Source: an uncultured bacterium (GTDB taxonomy: Bacteria; Spirochaetota; Leptospiria; Leptospirales; Leptonemataceae). From it: DNA of 64,000 nt. The position numbers and the translations under genes were made by a program. Where the stretch lies: contig CALFVU010000010.1 of assembly GCA_937928085.1 (NCBI GenBank), positions 52,928 to 116,927 on the forward strand, given 5' to 3'. The notes beneath the pieces are model-generated. The model was not told the origin of the DNA and searched no databases. It saw only the letters and a program-made list of their open reading frames with translations. How positions within the stretch are numbered: the first letter of the stretch is position 1; the number at the start of each line of letters is the position of its first letter. Of this stretch, positions 26,635-36,394 are shown piece by piece.

Positions 26635-28854
26635 ATGTTATCTTTAAAGTTAATCACTAGCATAGTCTATCCTTATAGTATTTTTTTTATTATTACTGGT
26701 ATATTTTTATTATTTTATTATAAATTTTTAATTCTCAAATATCCTTTTTTAGGACTGAAAATCATATCCGGTACAATGGATTGGAAAGGCTCAAAAGGAA
26801 AGATTACACCGGGAAGAGCATTTCTTTCGGGAGTTATTGGTAGTTTTTTTCCGGGTACATTTTTTGGTTTATTATTTACCTTTTATTTTTCTGGATCCAA
26901 AATATTACTTTTATTAATGATTCTTCATCTATTGCAAACATCTATTGAATTTATTCTTTCTACAGTAAGCTTCAAATTTAGAATTCGAAACAAAAATGGA
27001 AATATAGAAACGGGATTATTCCTTGGAATAGAAAAATATTCAAGAATACGATGGCTTGGTATAATATTTGCGCTTTCGTACATTATTTCTACTATATTAG
27101 TCGGCTTATGGAATATATCGTTATTATATACTGTAAACTTTTCAAATATAATGAATCATTATAAAACTCCTTTTATTTTAGAACCTCCAAGTTTAATGAT
27201 ATTTTTTTTTGTATTCTTAATCTTGATACTAAATGGTGGTATTCGTAGAATAGGTCAATTTTTTAAAACTATTTCTTATATTTTGGTTTTTATTTTCTTA
27301 TTTTTTAATATTTCCATTAAAGAAAACGTCATGATATTAATAGAATCCTTTCAACAATTTAGTACATTATTTGATAATCATAATATTTATAATACTTTAA
27401 TTTCTGTTATTGTATATGCTACATTAGCTGAAATACCTTCTTATAGATTACATATTTTTTCTGGCTTCGTAAGAACTGATCATTCTGCTAAGCAAGGTAT
27501 TAGCACTATCATGTTTCCTATAATTCAAATCTTTTTTATTTTTTTAGTTTCTGGTATAGCATTACAAATTACAAAAATTGAATCGATAAGTTTTAATCAA
27601 ATCAATCAAATCCAAGAAATATTCTATTTCATTCATACAAAATTTTTTTTATATTTATTTAACATAAATGATGGTTTCTTATCAAAATTTATTTTATATT
27701 TTCTGTTATTATTATTTTTATTCAGTTCATTTCTTAGCAATTTTTTTTGTGGTAATATGATTACAAGACAATTCATGACTCGTTTTCAATTACCAAATAT
27801 TTATCCTGTAACTGTAATTTTGCTATATTTTTATTTGATCTTTTTTGAAATTTTACATAAACATCAATTTATATATGATTTTTATAAAATTTTAATATTT
27901 TCTTTAGGTATTACGAATATTTTGATTTTATTACTTGCTTTGATTTATCACAATTTAGGAAAATTTGAACTTAAAAAATATATATCTTCGTATGAAGGAG
28001 GAGTTGATTTTTCGAGAGATATATATTTAATTATTTTTACTATTCTTCCTTCGAATTTAATATCAAAACTATTTGGAATATTTAGTAAAATCAACTTTCC
28101 TCAACCCATAATGTCTTGGATTATATTAGGTTTTTCGAAATTTTATAATGTAAATTTAAATGAAATAAAAAATCATATAAATGAATTTAAAAATTTAAAC
28201 TCTTTTTTTATAAGAGAGTTAAAAGAAGGTGTAAGAAAAATAGACAAAAGAAAAAAAATTGTAGTTTCGCCAGTAGATGGAACATTAATCAGATTAGGAA
28301 GCGTAAACAAAGGTTTTTTATTGCAAGCTAAGGGAATTTATTATTCATTAAAGGATTTAATTATAGATAATGATTTTGTTAAATATTACGAAAGAGGAAA
28401 ATTTGCAGTATTTTATTTAAGTCCAAAAGACTATCATAGAATTCATGCACCTTTTGATTGTTATGTGGAAGGATATATTTATGTTCCAGGACATTTATAT
28501 CCTGTAAATGAACCTCTAGTGAAAGGATTATATGGCCTTTTCTCTAAAAATGAAAGAATATCTACTTTTTTAAATTCAAAATATGGAAGAATTGCAATGA
28601 TAAAGATAGGTGCAACCAATGTAGGAAAGATTAAAGTTAGTTATGATTCAATAGAAACAAATCAATGGATTAGAAGAAATAAAGCAGTCAAATATAAACA
28701 TAAAATTTTTTATAAAAAGGGTATGGAGATAGGTAGATTTGAAATGGGATCAACTGTTATATTGATTTTTGAAAATGACACGATCCGTTTTCTTGATTCT
28801 TGTATTGAAGGTCAACATTATAAATTCGGTACAGGTTTTGCAGAATTTATATAA
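26635..28854 (+). CDS. Symporter-like membrane domain fused to phosphatidylserine decarboxylase
   Basis: Residues 1-440 or so form about ten transmembrane segments whose layout recalls sodium:alanine (AGCS) symporters: FLGLKIISGTMDWKGSKGKITPGRAFLSG, then FRIRNKNGNIETG in the place of the KYRxxDxxGxxxGG segment. The transporter GTGN-type motif is not seen, so transport is doubtful. Residues 490-739 or so are a phosphatidylserine decarboxylase: NSFFIREL, SPVDG (catalytic Asp), YHRIHAP (His) and MGST (Ser706, where self-cleavage makes the pyruvoyl group). It should make phosphatidylethanolamine in the inner membrane. Both the entire triad and the single reading frame favour an active enzyme. Its stop is 26 bases from the convergent rplQ. 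Confidence 0.82.
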   Translation: MLSLKLITSIVYPYSIFFIITGIFLLFYYKFLILKYPFLGLKIISGTMDWKGSKGKITPGRAFLSGVIGSFFPGTFFGLLFTFYFSGSKILLLLMILHLLQTSIEFILSTVSFKFRIRNKNGNIETGLFLGIEKYSRIRWLGIIFALSYIISTILVGLWNISLLYTVNFSNIMNHYKTPFILEPPSLMIFFFVFLILILNGGIRRIGQFFKTISYILVFIFLFFNISIKENVMILIESFQQFSTLFDNHNIYNTLISVIVYATLAEIPSYRLHIFSGFVRTDHSAKQGISTIMFPIIQIFFIFLVSGIALQITKIESISFNQINQIQEIFYFIHTKFFLYLFNINDGFLSKFILYFLLLLFLFSSFLSNFFCGNMITRQFMTRFQLPNIYPVTVILLYFYLIFFEILHKHQFIYDFYKILIFSLGITNILILLLALIYHNLGKFELKKYISSYEGGVDFSRDIYLIIFTILPSNLISKLFGIFSKINFPQPIMSWIILGFSKFYNVNLNEIKNHINEFKNLNSFFIRELKEGVRKIDKRKKIVVSPVDGTLIRLGSVNKGFLLQAKGIYYSLKDLIIDNDFVKYYERGKFAVFYLSPKDYHRIHAPFDCYVEGYIYVPGHLYPVNEPLVKGLYGLFSKNERISTFLNSKYGRIAMIKIGATNVGKIKVSYDSIETNQWIRRNKAVKYKHKIFYKKGMEIGRFEMGSTVILIFENDTIRFLDSCIEGQHYKFGTGFAEFI

Positions 28855-28880
28855 AGGATCTAATATTATATCAAATCCCT

Positions 28881-29453
28881 TTATGGATTTTCTTCAGATT
28901 TTTTCTTTTTAAATATATTAAATTTATGATACCATTTTTCTTGTTTTTTCTTTTGTTGAGTTATATTTTGATCTTGCTCTTTTTTCTTATAAGTTAGCGT
29001 ATCAATCTTTTCTTTTTCTGAAATTTCTTTTTGTTTTCTTAACTCTCTTCTAGGTATTTTTTTAATTTTTTTCTTCTCTACCAATTCTATTAAAGACATC
29101 TGTGCACTATCAGATTTTCGTTCGTGAAGATGTATAATTCTTACATAACCACCTTTACGATTTTGATTTCTTACAGCTATGTCTGAAAATAATTTATGTA
29201 ATACAGATTTATCTTTTATATATCTCAAGACAATTCTTATATTATGTAGTTTTTGCTCTTTCGTAAGTTGATCATCTAAATTTCGTATTGCACGGGTGAT
29301 GAGTTTTTCAACGAATGGTTTTAGAGCTTTTGCTTTTGCACGTGTTGTTTTAATTTGCTCATGCAATAATAAACTAGTTGCCATATTTTTTAGCATTGCT
29401 TCTCTATGAGATTTTGTTCTGTTTAATTTTTTTATTTTTTTACCTTTAAACAT
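28881..29453 (-). CDS. rplQ: 50S ribosomal protein L17 with long basic tail
   Basis: Residues 1-125 are L17 (start NRTKSHREAMLKNMATSLLLHE, GGYVRIIHLHERKSD). A further 65 residues, very rich in Lys, Glu and Gln, form a tail not found in typical 115-130-residue L17 proteins. L17 lies near the exit of the nascent-chain tunnel. Last gene of the translation cluster, right after rpoA. Confidence 0.95.
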   Translation of the reverse strand: MFKGKKIKKLNRTKSHREAMLKNMATSLLLHEQIKTTRAKAKALKPFVEKLITRAIRNLDDQLTKEQKLHNIRIVLRYIKDKSVLHKLFSDIAVRNQNRKGGYVRIIHLHERKSDSAQMSLIELVEKKKIKKIPRRELRKQKEISEKEKIDTLTYKKKEQDQNITQQKKKQEKWYHKFNIFKKKKSEENP

Positions 29454-29473
29454 ATTCTACCTCTTTTGGATTA

Positions 29474-30466
29474 CTAAATTTCTCGTATATACGGTAAATC
29501 TTTCATATTTAAAGATAAATCTAAAGATTGTAATTTTTCTTTTATTTCTTCTATGCATTCTACTGAATAATGTTTTGATTTAACAAACTCATCTTCTTGT
29601 TTTTTAACCAGATCGATTACGTAGTCTATTTCTAAAGATTTTAGCAATGAAAGGGTTCTCACTGAAAATTCTAATTCTTCTATGTGTTTTTCTAATTTAA
29701 GTTTTAAATCATCATCAACTTCGGATGTCTCTAATTCTAAAGGTTCTTCGATTATTTTTTCATCAAAATTACCTATAATTTTTAAATTAAAAAAAAGTAT
29801 TTTCGAAGCCTCTTCTAAAGCTTTTTGTGGACTGATTGATTGATCAGTCCAAATTTCTAAAATTAAACGCTCTGTGAATTCTTCATAACTTTTTATTTCT
29901 TCTACAGTATAATTTACTTTCTGAATAGGAGAGAATAACGCATCTATCGGAATCGTTCCAATTTCCTCTATGTGTTTTTTAAAATATTCAGAAGGAATAT
30001 AGCCTCTTCCTCGTTCTATCTGTAGATCCATAATTAATTCCGCATCTTCATTAAGTGTAGCAATTAACAACTCTGGATTTAATACTTGTATGGACGAGTC
30101 AACTGCCAAATCACCGGCAAGTAAAGTACCTGCTCCTTTCTTTTCAATATGAATAACTTTAGGTTCCAAATAATTCAAAGGTTCATAAATCAATCGTACT
30201 TTTTTCAATCTTAATACAATTAAAGAAACATCTTCCACAACTCCCGGGATACTCGTAAATTCATGTTGTACACCTTCTATTCTTATTGCTGTGATAGCAG
30301 ATCCTTCTATAGAAGAAAGTAAAGTTCTTCGTAAAGCATTACCTATAGTTGTAGCAAAACCTCTTTCAAAGGGCTCAATTACAAATTTACCATAATTTGG
30401 TTGATCCTTTAACGTTTCTAATTTAATATGCGAAGGTCTTTTTAAAGGTCGTAGTAAAGCTCTCAT
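29474..30466 (-). CDS. rpoA: RNA polymerase alpha subunit
   Basis: Alpha dimerises to seed RNA polymerase assembly and its C-terminal domain touches promoter UP elements and activators. The N-terminal domain shows FVIEPFERGFATTIGNALRR and the SSIEGSAITAIRIEGV region; the C-terminal domain follows an acidic linker, with LSLLKSLEIDYVIDLV. The length of 330 is normal. It starts 21 bases after rpsK, where rpsD would normally intervene. Confidence 0.97.
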   Translation of the reverse strand: MRALLRPLKRPSHIKLETLKDQPNYGKFVIEPFERGFATTIGNALRRTLLSSIEGSAITAIRIEGVQHEFTSIPGVVEDVSLIVLRLKKVRLIYEPLNYLEPKVIHIEKKGAGTLLAGDLAVDSSIQVLNPELLIATLNEDAELIMDLQIERGRGYIPSEYFKKHIEEIGTIPIDALFSPIQKVNYTVEEIKSYEEFTERLILEIWTDQSISPQKALEEASKILFFNLKIIGNFDEKIIEEPLELETSEVDDDLKLKLEKHIEELEFSVRTLSLLKSLEIDYVIDLVKKQEDEFVKSKHYSVECIEEIKEKLQSLDLSLNMKDLPYIREI

Positions 30467-30487
30467 AATTTTACCTTTTAATGGTAA

Positions 30488-30859
30488 TTATACTTTTCTT
30501 CTTTTTGGTGGTCTACATCCATTATGAGGTATTGGAGTTATATCACGAATTGAACGAATTTTGATTCCTTCCGAGGAAATTGATCTAATAGCAGATTCTC
30601 TTCCTAATCCGGGACCTTTAACTAAAATATCTGCTTCTCGTAAACCAAATTCTTTAGCTTTTTGGATTGCTTCACGAGCAGTTACTTGAGCTGCAAAAGG
30701 TGTAGATTTTCGTGTTCCTTTAAAGGATTGCCCGGCACTTGACCAACATAATACATTTCCACGTTCATCTGTAACTGTCACAATAGTGTTATTATATGAG
30801 GAATTGATATAGATTTTACCATAAGGTACATTTCGTTTTTCTTTTTTTTTAGTTGACAT
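30488..30859 (-). CDS. rpsK: 30S ribosomal protein S11
   Basis: S11 sits on the platform of the small subunit near the mRNA exit. Hallmarks are [45 protein letters not shown] and the basic end CRPPKRRKV. The length of 123 is normal. Confidence 0.97.
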   Translation of the reverse strand: MSTKKKEKRNVPYGKIYINSSYNNTIVTVTDERGNVLCWSSAGQSFKGTRKSTPFAAQVTAREAIQKAKEFGLREADILVKGPGLGRESAIRSISSEGIKIRSIRDITPIPHNGCRPPKRRKV

Positions 30860-30875
30860 TTACATTCCTCCTTTT

Positions 30876-31253
30876 TTATTTTACAGCTTTTTTCTTATTT
30901 GGTACTGTTTTGCGTACACCTTTTCTAGTTCTTGCATTTGTTCTTGTTCTTTGTCCCCTTACAGGTAACCCCATCCTATGTCTAAGTCCACGATAACATC
31001 CAATCTCCATCAACCTTTTAATATTTAAATTTACTTCGGTACGTAGATCTCCTTCTACTCTAAAATTTTTTTCTATATAGTCCTTAATCATAGCTATTTC
31101 TTTGTCCTCTAAATCCTTTACTTTTTTATTTTTATCAATATTTAAAGCATTCAAGATCATATTTGCTCGGGAACGACCTATTCCATAAATATATGTTAAC
31201 CCTATTTCCACACGTTTTTCTTTTGGTAAATCTACTCCAACAATTCTAGCCAT
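30876..31253 (-). CDS. rpsM: 30S ribosomal protein S13
   Basis: S13 of the 30S head contacts the 50S subunit and the P-site t[39 protein letters not shown] and TRKGVRKTV are diagnostic. The length of 125 is normal. Confidence 0.97.
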   Translation of the reverse strand: MARIVGVDLPKEKRVEIGLTYIYGIGRSRANMILNALNIDKNKKVKDLEDKEIAMIKDYIEKNFRVEGDLRTEVNLNIKRLMEIGCYRGLRHRMGLPVRGQRTRTNARTRKGVRKTVPNKKKAVK

Positions 31254-31256
31254 AAG

Positions 31257-31373
31257 TTACCCTTGTCTTTGTTTATGTTTAGGACTTTTTTTACATATGA
31301 CTCGTATTTGTCCTTTTCTTCGAATGATTCTACAATGCTCACAAATTTTTTTTACTGAACTTCTGACTTTCAT
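31257..31373 (-). CDS. rpmJ: 50S ribosomal protein L36
   Basis: A 38-residue gene between infA and rpsM, found by translating the gap. It begins [14 protein letters not shown] and ends SPKHKQRQG, with Cys11, Cys14, Cys27 and His33 forming the zinc ribbon of the zinc-binding form of L36. Length and place in the cluster are standard. Confidence 0.95.
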   Translation of the reverse strand: MKVRSSVKKICEHCRIIRRKGQIRVICKKSPKHKQRQG

Positions 31374-31384
31374 GTTATAATCCC

Positions 31385-31603
31385 TTATTTAACTCTATAT
31401 GTGATTCTTCCCCTTGATAAATCATAGGGTGATAATTCTAATTTTACTCGATCACCTGGTAAAATTTTTATGTAATGCATTCTCATTTTTCCAGAAATAT
31501 GAGCAAGTACTCGATGACCATTGTCTAATTCTACTCTAAACATCGCATTAGGTAAAGGTTCTATTACTTTTCCCTCTACAACTATAGGTTCTTCTTTTGC
31601 CAT
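31385..31603 (-). CDS. infA: Translation initiation factor IF-1
   Basis: IF-1 binds the ribosomal A site during initiation. The S1-like OB fold shows [40 protein letters not shown] and [11 protein letters not shown]. The ATG at 31603 gives the 72-residue standard form; the longer frame begins with TTG. No clear Shine-Dalgarno sequence precedes it. Confidence 0.96.
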   Translation of the reverse strand: MAKEEPIVVEGKVIEPLPNAMFRVELDNGHRVLAHISGKMRMHYIKILPGDRVKLELSPYDLSRGRITYRVK

Positions 31604-31633
31604 AATATATGAATACAAAAATTTATAATGACT

Positions 31634-32209
31634 TTATTTGTCAATATTTTTTATTGCTTCTTTGATTCTTTCTGAAATTTCTTCTATAGTACCTATACCA
31701 TTAATATTTTTTAGTAAATTTTTTTGATTATAAAACTCAATTAGTGGATAAGTTTGATCAAAGTAAGTTTTCATTCTATTTCTAATTACGGGTTCGGTAT
31801 CATCACTCCTTCCTTCTAGTTTAGCTCTTTTTAATAATCTTTGAATCAACTCTTCTTCAGGTACATCAAGATTTATTACTATATCAATTCTTTTTTTTAG
31901 TTCATTAAGTATTTTGTCTAATTCTTCTGCCTGTTTTACTGTTCTTGGAAAACCATCTAATAAAAAACCTTTTTCGCAATCTTTTTCTTTAATGCGTTCT
32001 TTTACTATTCCTATGACAATATCATCAGGTACCAACTTGCCAGATTCTACATATTCTTTTGCTTTTTTGCCTAAATCTGTTTGATTACTCATTGCATTTC
32101 GTAATATTTCTCCTGTTGATATTTGAGGTATGTGATATAATTCACAAATGATCTTTGCTTGGGTTCCTTTTCCAGAACCAGGTGGTCCCATAAAAATGAT
32201 TGTATACAT
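31634..32209 (-). CDS. adk: Adenylate kinase
   Basis: Interconverts AMP + ATP and 2 ADP. P-loop GPPGSGKGTQAK, AMP-site STGEILR, GFPRT and a short LID (RAKLEGRSDD) without the zinc insert; 191 residues fits the short form. Its ATG touches the secY stop, indicating translational coupling; placement after secY is common. Confidence 0.96.
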   Translation of the reverse strand: MYTIIFMGPPGSGKGTQAKIICELYHIPQISTGEILRNAMSNQTDLGKKAKEYVESGKLVPDDIVIGIVKERIKEKDCEKGFLLDGFPRTVKQAEELDKILNELKKRIDIVINLDVPEEELIQRLLKRAKLEGRSDDTEPVIRNRMKTYFDQTYPLIEFYNQKNLLKNINGIGTIEEISERIKEAIKNIDK

Positions 32210-33573
32210 TATAACCTTCCTTTTAATTTGGTTTTTTTAATTGTCATAAAGCCCGGATAATTTCGCATTTTTAATTGTGCTTCGATTTGTTTTAAAGTGT
32301 CTAAAGCAACTCCCACCATAATTAAAAGAGATGTACCACCAAATGTATAAGCCAATCCTTGTATATTTTGATTTGCTTTTAAGTCTAAAAAATTAATGAT
32401 TAAATATGGTGCAATAGCTAAAGCTGCTAACATAATTCCGCCGGGAAGAATGATTCTATTTAATATATATTCTAAATGTTCTTTTGTTTGTTGTCCGGGT
32501 CTAATTCCAGGGATATATCCTCCAATTTTTCGTAACTGTTCTGATAATTCCACAGGGTTAATATAAATAGCTGTATAAAAATAAGAAAAAAATATGATCA
32601 ATCCAGAATATATAATATAATAAGGTAATTGTTGTAAAAATGTTGGTGCAAAAGGGTTTAACCAGCTTTGTAAAATTTGCCATCCAATCCATGATTGTGC
32701 CTGAGAACCCATCATTCCAAAAACTGTTTGAGGAAATAATAAAAGTGAAGATGCAAAAATAATAGGCATAACACTTGCTGCATTTAATTTAAATTGTAAT
32801 GATTGACTTTGAGCTTGAACCATTCTTCGTCCAACAATTCTTTTACCATATTGCAGTGGAATTTTTCGTACACCCTGAGATAAAATTACTGTGAATGAAA
32901 TCAATAAAATAAAAAGAATGATTAAAACAAAAATATCAAATATCTTAACGGAAGGATCATTTATCATTTTAACAATATTGGTTGGCAAGCGAGCAATAAT
33001 TCCAGCGAAAATAATTAAAGAAACACCATTACCAATTCCCCTTTCTGTTATTTGTTCTCCCATCCACATCAATACCAATGTACCTGTAGTAATAGTTATT
33101 ACACCAATAAAATAAAAAAATGGTCGGGATATTTCGGGAGATACTAATGGAGCACCGTCTCTACTCGTTTGTTCAACTGCCCACAGCAATATAAATAATG
33201 ATTGAATAGCACAAAGTAGAACTGTACCAAATCTGGTATATTGATTAATTTTTCTTCTGCCATATTCACCTTCTTTTTGTAATGCTGCAAAATATGGAAA
33301 AATCACAGTCAACAAACTCATTATAATGGAAGAAGAAATATAAGGCATGATACCTAAAGAAAAAATAGATAATTTAAATAGAGCACCACCAGAAAAAATA
33401 TCAACAACATCTAATATAGATTGCCCTCTCGGTTTTGCATTAGCCACTGCAATAGAATCCACTCCCGGTATTGTAATAAATGATCCAAAACGATAAATTA
33501 CTAAAAGCCCTAATGTATATAAAAGTTTTTTTCTTAATTCTTCAATCTTAAAAATAACCGATATAGCATTCAT
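32209..33573 (-). CDS. secY: Protein translocase subunit SecY
   Basis: Channel subunit of the Sec translocon, with about ten transmembrane segments. Motifs include GVDSIAVANA, FKLSIFSLGIMPYISSSI (TM2 region), YGRRKINQYTRFGT, TERGIGNGVSL and NPVELSEQLRKIGGYIPGIRPG. The length of 454 is normal. It overlaps rplO by a few bases. Confidence 0.97.
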   Translation of the reverse strand: MNAISVIFKIEELRKKLLYTLGLLVIYRFGSFITIPGVDSIAVANAKPRGQSILDVVDIFSGGALFKLSIFSLGIMPYISSSIIMSLLTVIFPYFAALQKEGEYGRRKINQYTRFGTVLLCAIQSLFILLWAVEQTSRDGAPLVSPEISRPFFYFIGVITITTGTLVLMWMGEQITERGIGNGVSLIIFAGIIARLPTNIVKMINDPSVKIFDIFVLIILFILLISFTVILSQGVRKIPLQYGKRIVGRRMVQAQSQSLQFKLNAASVMPIIFASSLLLFPQTVFGMMGSQAQSWIGWQILQSWLNPFAPTFLQQLPYYIIYSGLIIFFSYFYTAIYINPVELSEQLRKIGGYIPGIRPGQQTKEHLEYILNRIILPGGIMLAALAIAPYLIINFLDLKANQNIQGLAYTFGGTSLLIMVGVALDTLKQIEAQLKMRNYPGFMTIKKTKLKGRL

Positions 33574-34088
33574 TTTTGTTCCAATAATTCTACTTTTCCA
33601 CCTTTCGCTTCGATTTTTTCTTTTGCTGTTTTCGAAATAGAATGTACTTTCACATTTATGACATTTGAAATATCACCTGTCCCTAATATTTTAACCGGTA
33701 TATCTTTTTTCTTAATAAGTCCAGATTCTTTAAGTGTATCAATCGTAATTTCGCCACTTAAACCTTTTTTTTCTATCATAAATAAATTTACAATTTGGTA
33801 TTCTTTACTAAAGGGATTATTAAAACCTCTCTTAGGGATTCTCTTATATAGAGGCATTTGCCCACCTTCAAATCCAATTTTTTTAGAATATCCGGTTCTT
33901 GATTTCTGACCCTTATTTCCTCTTCCAGATGTTTTACCACGTCCTGAACCTTCTCCTCTACCAATTCGTTTCTTTTTAAATTTTGAATTTAAAAACGGTT
34001 TTAACGGAGGCAGATTTTCACTTCTAACTAACTTTTTTTTAATTTTTTTAGGCTTAATATCAGAAATACTAAGTTTTTCTTGATTCAT
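33570..34088 (-). CDS. rplO: 50S ribosomal protein L15
   Basis: Core L15 motifs GRGEGSGRGKTSGRGNKGQK and GFEGGQMPLYKRIPKRGF are present. Compared with typical L15 the N-terminus has about 25-35 extra, largely basic residues before the glycine-rich arm. Overlaps the rpmD stop. Confidence 0.96.
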   Translation of the reverse strand: MNQEKLSISDIKPKKIKKKLVRSENLPPLKPFLNSKFKKKRIGRGEGSGRGKTSGRGNKGQKSRTGYSKKIGFEGGQMPLYKRIPKRGFNNPFSKEYQIVNLFMIEKKGLSGEITIDTLKESGLIKKKDIPVKILGTGDISNVINVKVHSISKTAKEKIEAKGGKVELLEQK

Positions 34089-34300
34089 TCTTCTACCTCG
34101 AAATCTAACATATAATCTACTTTTTGAACCATTCCCATCAAAGCTTTATTTTGTGTTTCTATGATTTTGGCTCGGCCTATTTTTGTTAATCCTAAGGCTT
34201 TTAATGTTGCTCTATGGTTTGGTATTTTTCCAATCAAACTTTTTTTTAAAACAACTTTAATTTTTTTAGGATTTTGTTTTAAAACATCTGACAAAGTCAT
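34085..34300 (-). CDS. rpmD: 50S ribosomal protein L30
   Basis: KKIKVVLKKSLIGKIPNHRATLKALGL and the ending typical of L30 support the call. The ATG at 34300 was chosen: GGAG lies 7 bases upstream and it follows the rpsE stop by four bases, while a longer frame would overlap rpsE. Confidence 0.93.
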   Translation of the reverse strand: MTLSDVLKQNPKKIKVVLKKSLIGKIPNHRATLKALGLTKIGRAKIIETQNKALMGMVQKVDYMLDFEVEE

Positions 34301-34304
34301 AACA

Positions 34305-34820
34305 TTACTCCACATCAGACTCTCCAAATAATTTTTTTAGACTAATCCCTCTTTTTTTTGCAGTTTCTTCTGGTCTTTCTAATTTTTGTAGTGCAATTAA
34401 AGCAGCTTTAACAGCATTTAATGGATTTTTAGAACCAATCACTTTAGATAAAACATCATGTACTCCTAAAACTTCCAACAACGATTTTATAGATTCACCA
34501 GCTATAATACCTGTTCCTGGTGTTGCAGGTTTCAACCATACTTTTGTAGCTTTAAAAGTACCATAAGTTTCATGGGGCAAAGTCTTCCTACGAGTTAAAG
34601 ATATTTCTACTAAATTTTTCTTTGCATTTTCTAAAGATTTTCTAATTGCATCAGGAACCTCATTAGCTTTTCCAAAACCAATTCCTACCTTACCATTTGT
34701 ATTCCCAACAACAGTCAAAGCATTAAAAGAAAATCTTCTACCTCCCCTAACTACTTTTGAAACCCTATTGATTTTTATCACTCTTTCTAAAAATTGTTCT
34801 CTTTGATCTTTGATCAACAT
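34305..34820 (-). CDS. rpsE: 30S ribosomal protein S5
   Basis: S5 helps keep decoding accurate. [29 protein letters not shown] start (seen as [14 protein letters not shown]), [32 protein letters not shown] and NPLNAVKAA are diagnostic. The length of 171 is normal. Confidence 0.97.
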   Translation of the reverse strand: MLIKDQREQFLERVIKINRVSKVVRGGRRFSFNALTVVGNTNGKVGIGFGKANEVPDAIRKSLENAKKNLVEISLTRRKTLPHETYGTFKATKVWLKPATPGTGIIAGESIKSLLEVLGVHDVLSKVIGSKNPLNAVKAALIALQKLERPEETAKKRGISLKKLFGESDVE

Positions 34821-34834
34821 AAGAAATTCTCTCC

Positions 34835-35209
34835 TTAAAATTGCAATCCAGCTTCTCTTGCAGCATCAGCAAAAGCTGCTATTTTTCCAATGTATTTTCT
34901 ACCTCGCCGATCTAAATATACTTTTTGATATCCTTTCTGCAATATTAGTTTTCCAAAAGCATATCCCAATTTTTTAGCTGCTTCTATATTTTTTTTTGAT
35001 TGATTTTCGGGTATCATCAAACTTTTATCCCATGTTCCCATGCTGACAATCGTTTTTCCAGATTCATTATCAACCAGTTGAGCATACAAATATCGATTTG
35101 ATTTTAATATTATAAGTCGTTTTCTTTCTTTATCTTTAGGTATTGTTTTATATTTTACTCTTTTAATTCTTCTTTGTAATCTAATTTTTTTTATTAGTTC
35201 TCTTCTCAT
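34835..35209 (-). CDS. rplR: 50S ribosomal protein L18
   Basis: L18 binds 5S rRNA. It has [29 protein letters not shown] and [20 protein letters not shown], the standard ending of L18. The length of 124 is normal. Confidence 0.96.
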   Translation of the reverse strand: MRRELIKKIRLQRRIKRVKYKTIPKDKERKRLIILKSNRYLYAQLVDNESGKTIVSMGTWDKSLMIPENQSKKNIEAAKKLGYAFGKLILQKGYQKVYLDRRGRKYIGKIAAFADAAREAGLQF

Positions 35210-35218
35210 TATTCTCTC

Positions 35219-35761
35219 CTACTTGCCTTTTCCAGCTTTGCCAGCTTTTCTTCGAACTAGTTCGTCTTCGTATCTTATTCCCTTACCTTTATACGGTTCG
35301 GGTGGTCTAAAACTTCTGATAATTGCTGAAACCTGACCTACTTTTTGTTTATCAATTCCTGTCAATTCTATCTTTACTTGTTGATCAACTTTTACTTGAA
35401 TCCCGTCCGGAATTTTATATTCAATATCATGAGAATACCCCAAAGATAATACTAATACATTTCCTTTAAGATTCGCTCTATAACCAACACCTACTAACTG
35501 TAAACGTTTTGACCAACCTTTTGTAACACCAACTATATGATTATAAATCAATGAGCGCACTAATCCATGCAAAGCTTTATATTTTTTTAAATCACTTTTT
35601 CTAATTACATTGATCGTTTTAGATTCGATTTTTATTTCTATTCCTTCAGGTATTTGCTGTTTAATTATACCTAACGGCCCTTTGATTTCTAGTTCATTAT
35701 TGTTATATTTTAGTTCTACATTATTGGGCACAATAATGGGTAATCTTCCTATTCTTGACAT
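35219..35761 (-). CDS. rplF: 50S ribosomal protein L6
   Basis: MSRIGRLPI, LVGVGYRANLKGN, IRSFRPPEPYKGKGIRY and the C-terminal RRKAGKAGK mark L6, which lies near the factor-binding centre. The length of 180 is normal. Confidence 0.97.
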   Translation of the reverse strand: MSRIGRLPIIVPNNVELKYNNNELEIKGPLGIIKQQIPEGIEIKIESKTINVIRKSDLKKYKALHGLVRSLIYNHIVGVTKGWSKRLQLVGVGYRANLKGNVLVLSLGYSHDIEYKIPDGIQVKVDQQVKIELTGIDKQKVGQVSAIIRSFRPPEPYKGKGIRYEDELVRRKAGKAGKGK

Positions 35762-35779
35762 ATCTACCTCTTTAGTTTT

Positions 35780-36175
35780 TTACCATACCTCTAAAATTAA
35801 CTCTCCGCCAACACCTAATTTTTTTGCTTGTTTGTTTACAAGAAGCCCTTTTGATGTAGATATTATCGAAATTCCACGGTTATTCAACACAGGTTTTATA
35901 TCTTCATATTTTACATAGATTCTTCTACTTGGTTTTGATATTCTACGTATGTGTGTAATCACTGGCTTTTTATTATAGTATTTTAAATGAATAATAATTT
36001 CTTTTTTTTTGTTATTTTCAATAACTTCATAATTCTCTATAAAATGTTCATGTTTAAGAATTTTTAAAATATTCTCTTTAATTTTTGAATGATACACTTT
36101 AACAGAAGAAATGTTAGCCATTTGAGCGTTTCTAATTTTAGTTATCATATCTGAAATAGGATCAGACATAGACAT
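35780..36175 (-). CDS. rpsH: 30S ribosomal protein S8
   Basis: S8 binds the central domain of 16S rRNA. MSMSDPISDMITKIRNAQ, ISKPSRRIYVKYEDI, GISIISTSKGLLVNKQAKKLGVGGELI are diagnostic in part and order. The true start may be the second Met (MSDPISDM). Confidence 0.96.
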   Translation of the reverse strand: MSMSDPISDMITKIRNAQMANISSVKVYHSKIKENILKILKHEHFIENYEVIENNKKKEIIIHLKYYNKKPVITHIRRISKPSRRIYVKYEDIKPVLNNRGISIISTSKGLLVNKQAKKLGVGGELILEVW

Positions 36176-36198
36176 ATAACTACCTCCATATTATCAAT

Positions 36199-36384
36199 TT
36201 ACCAAGATGACTTTATTACACCAGGTATTTCTCCAAAACCTGCTTTTTTTCTGAAACAAATTCTACACATTCCAAATCTTCTTAAATAACCTCTTGCTCT
36301 TCCACAAAATGGACATCGATTTCTTTTTCTTACTTTAAATTTAGGATTTTTCTTTGATTTTTCAATCATTGCTTTTCGTGCCAT
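36199..36384 (-). CDS. rpsN: 30S ribosomal protein S14, zinc-binding type
   Basis: The 61-residue form has two CxxC pairs (CPFCGR and CRICFR), so it is the zinc-containing S14. The ending [11 protein letters not shown] is typical. No zinc-free paralogue is in the window. Confidence 0.97.
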   Translation of the reverse strand: MARKAMIEKSKKNPKFKVRKRNRCPFCGRARGYLRRFGMCRICFRKKAGFGEIPGVIKSSW

Positions 36385-36394
36385 GTAGTACTCC

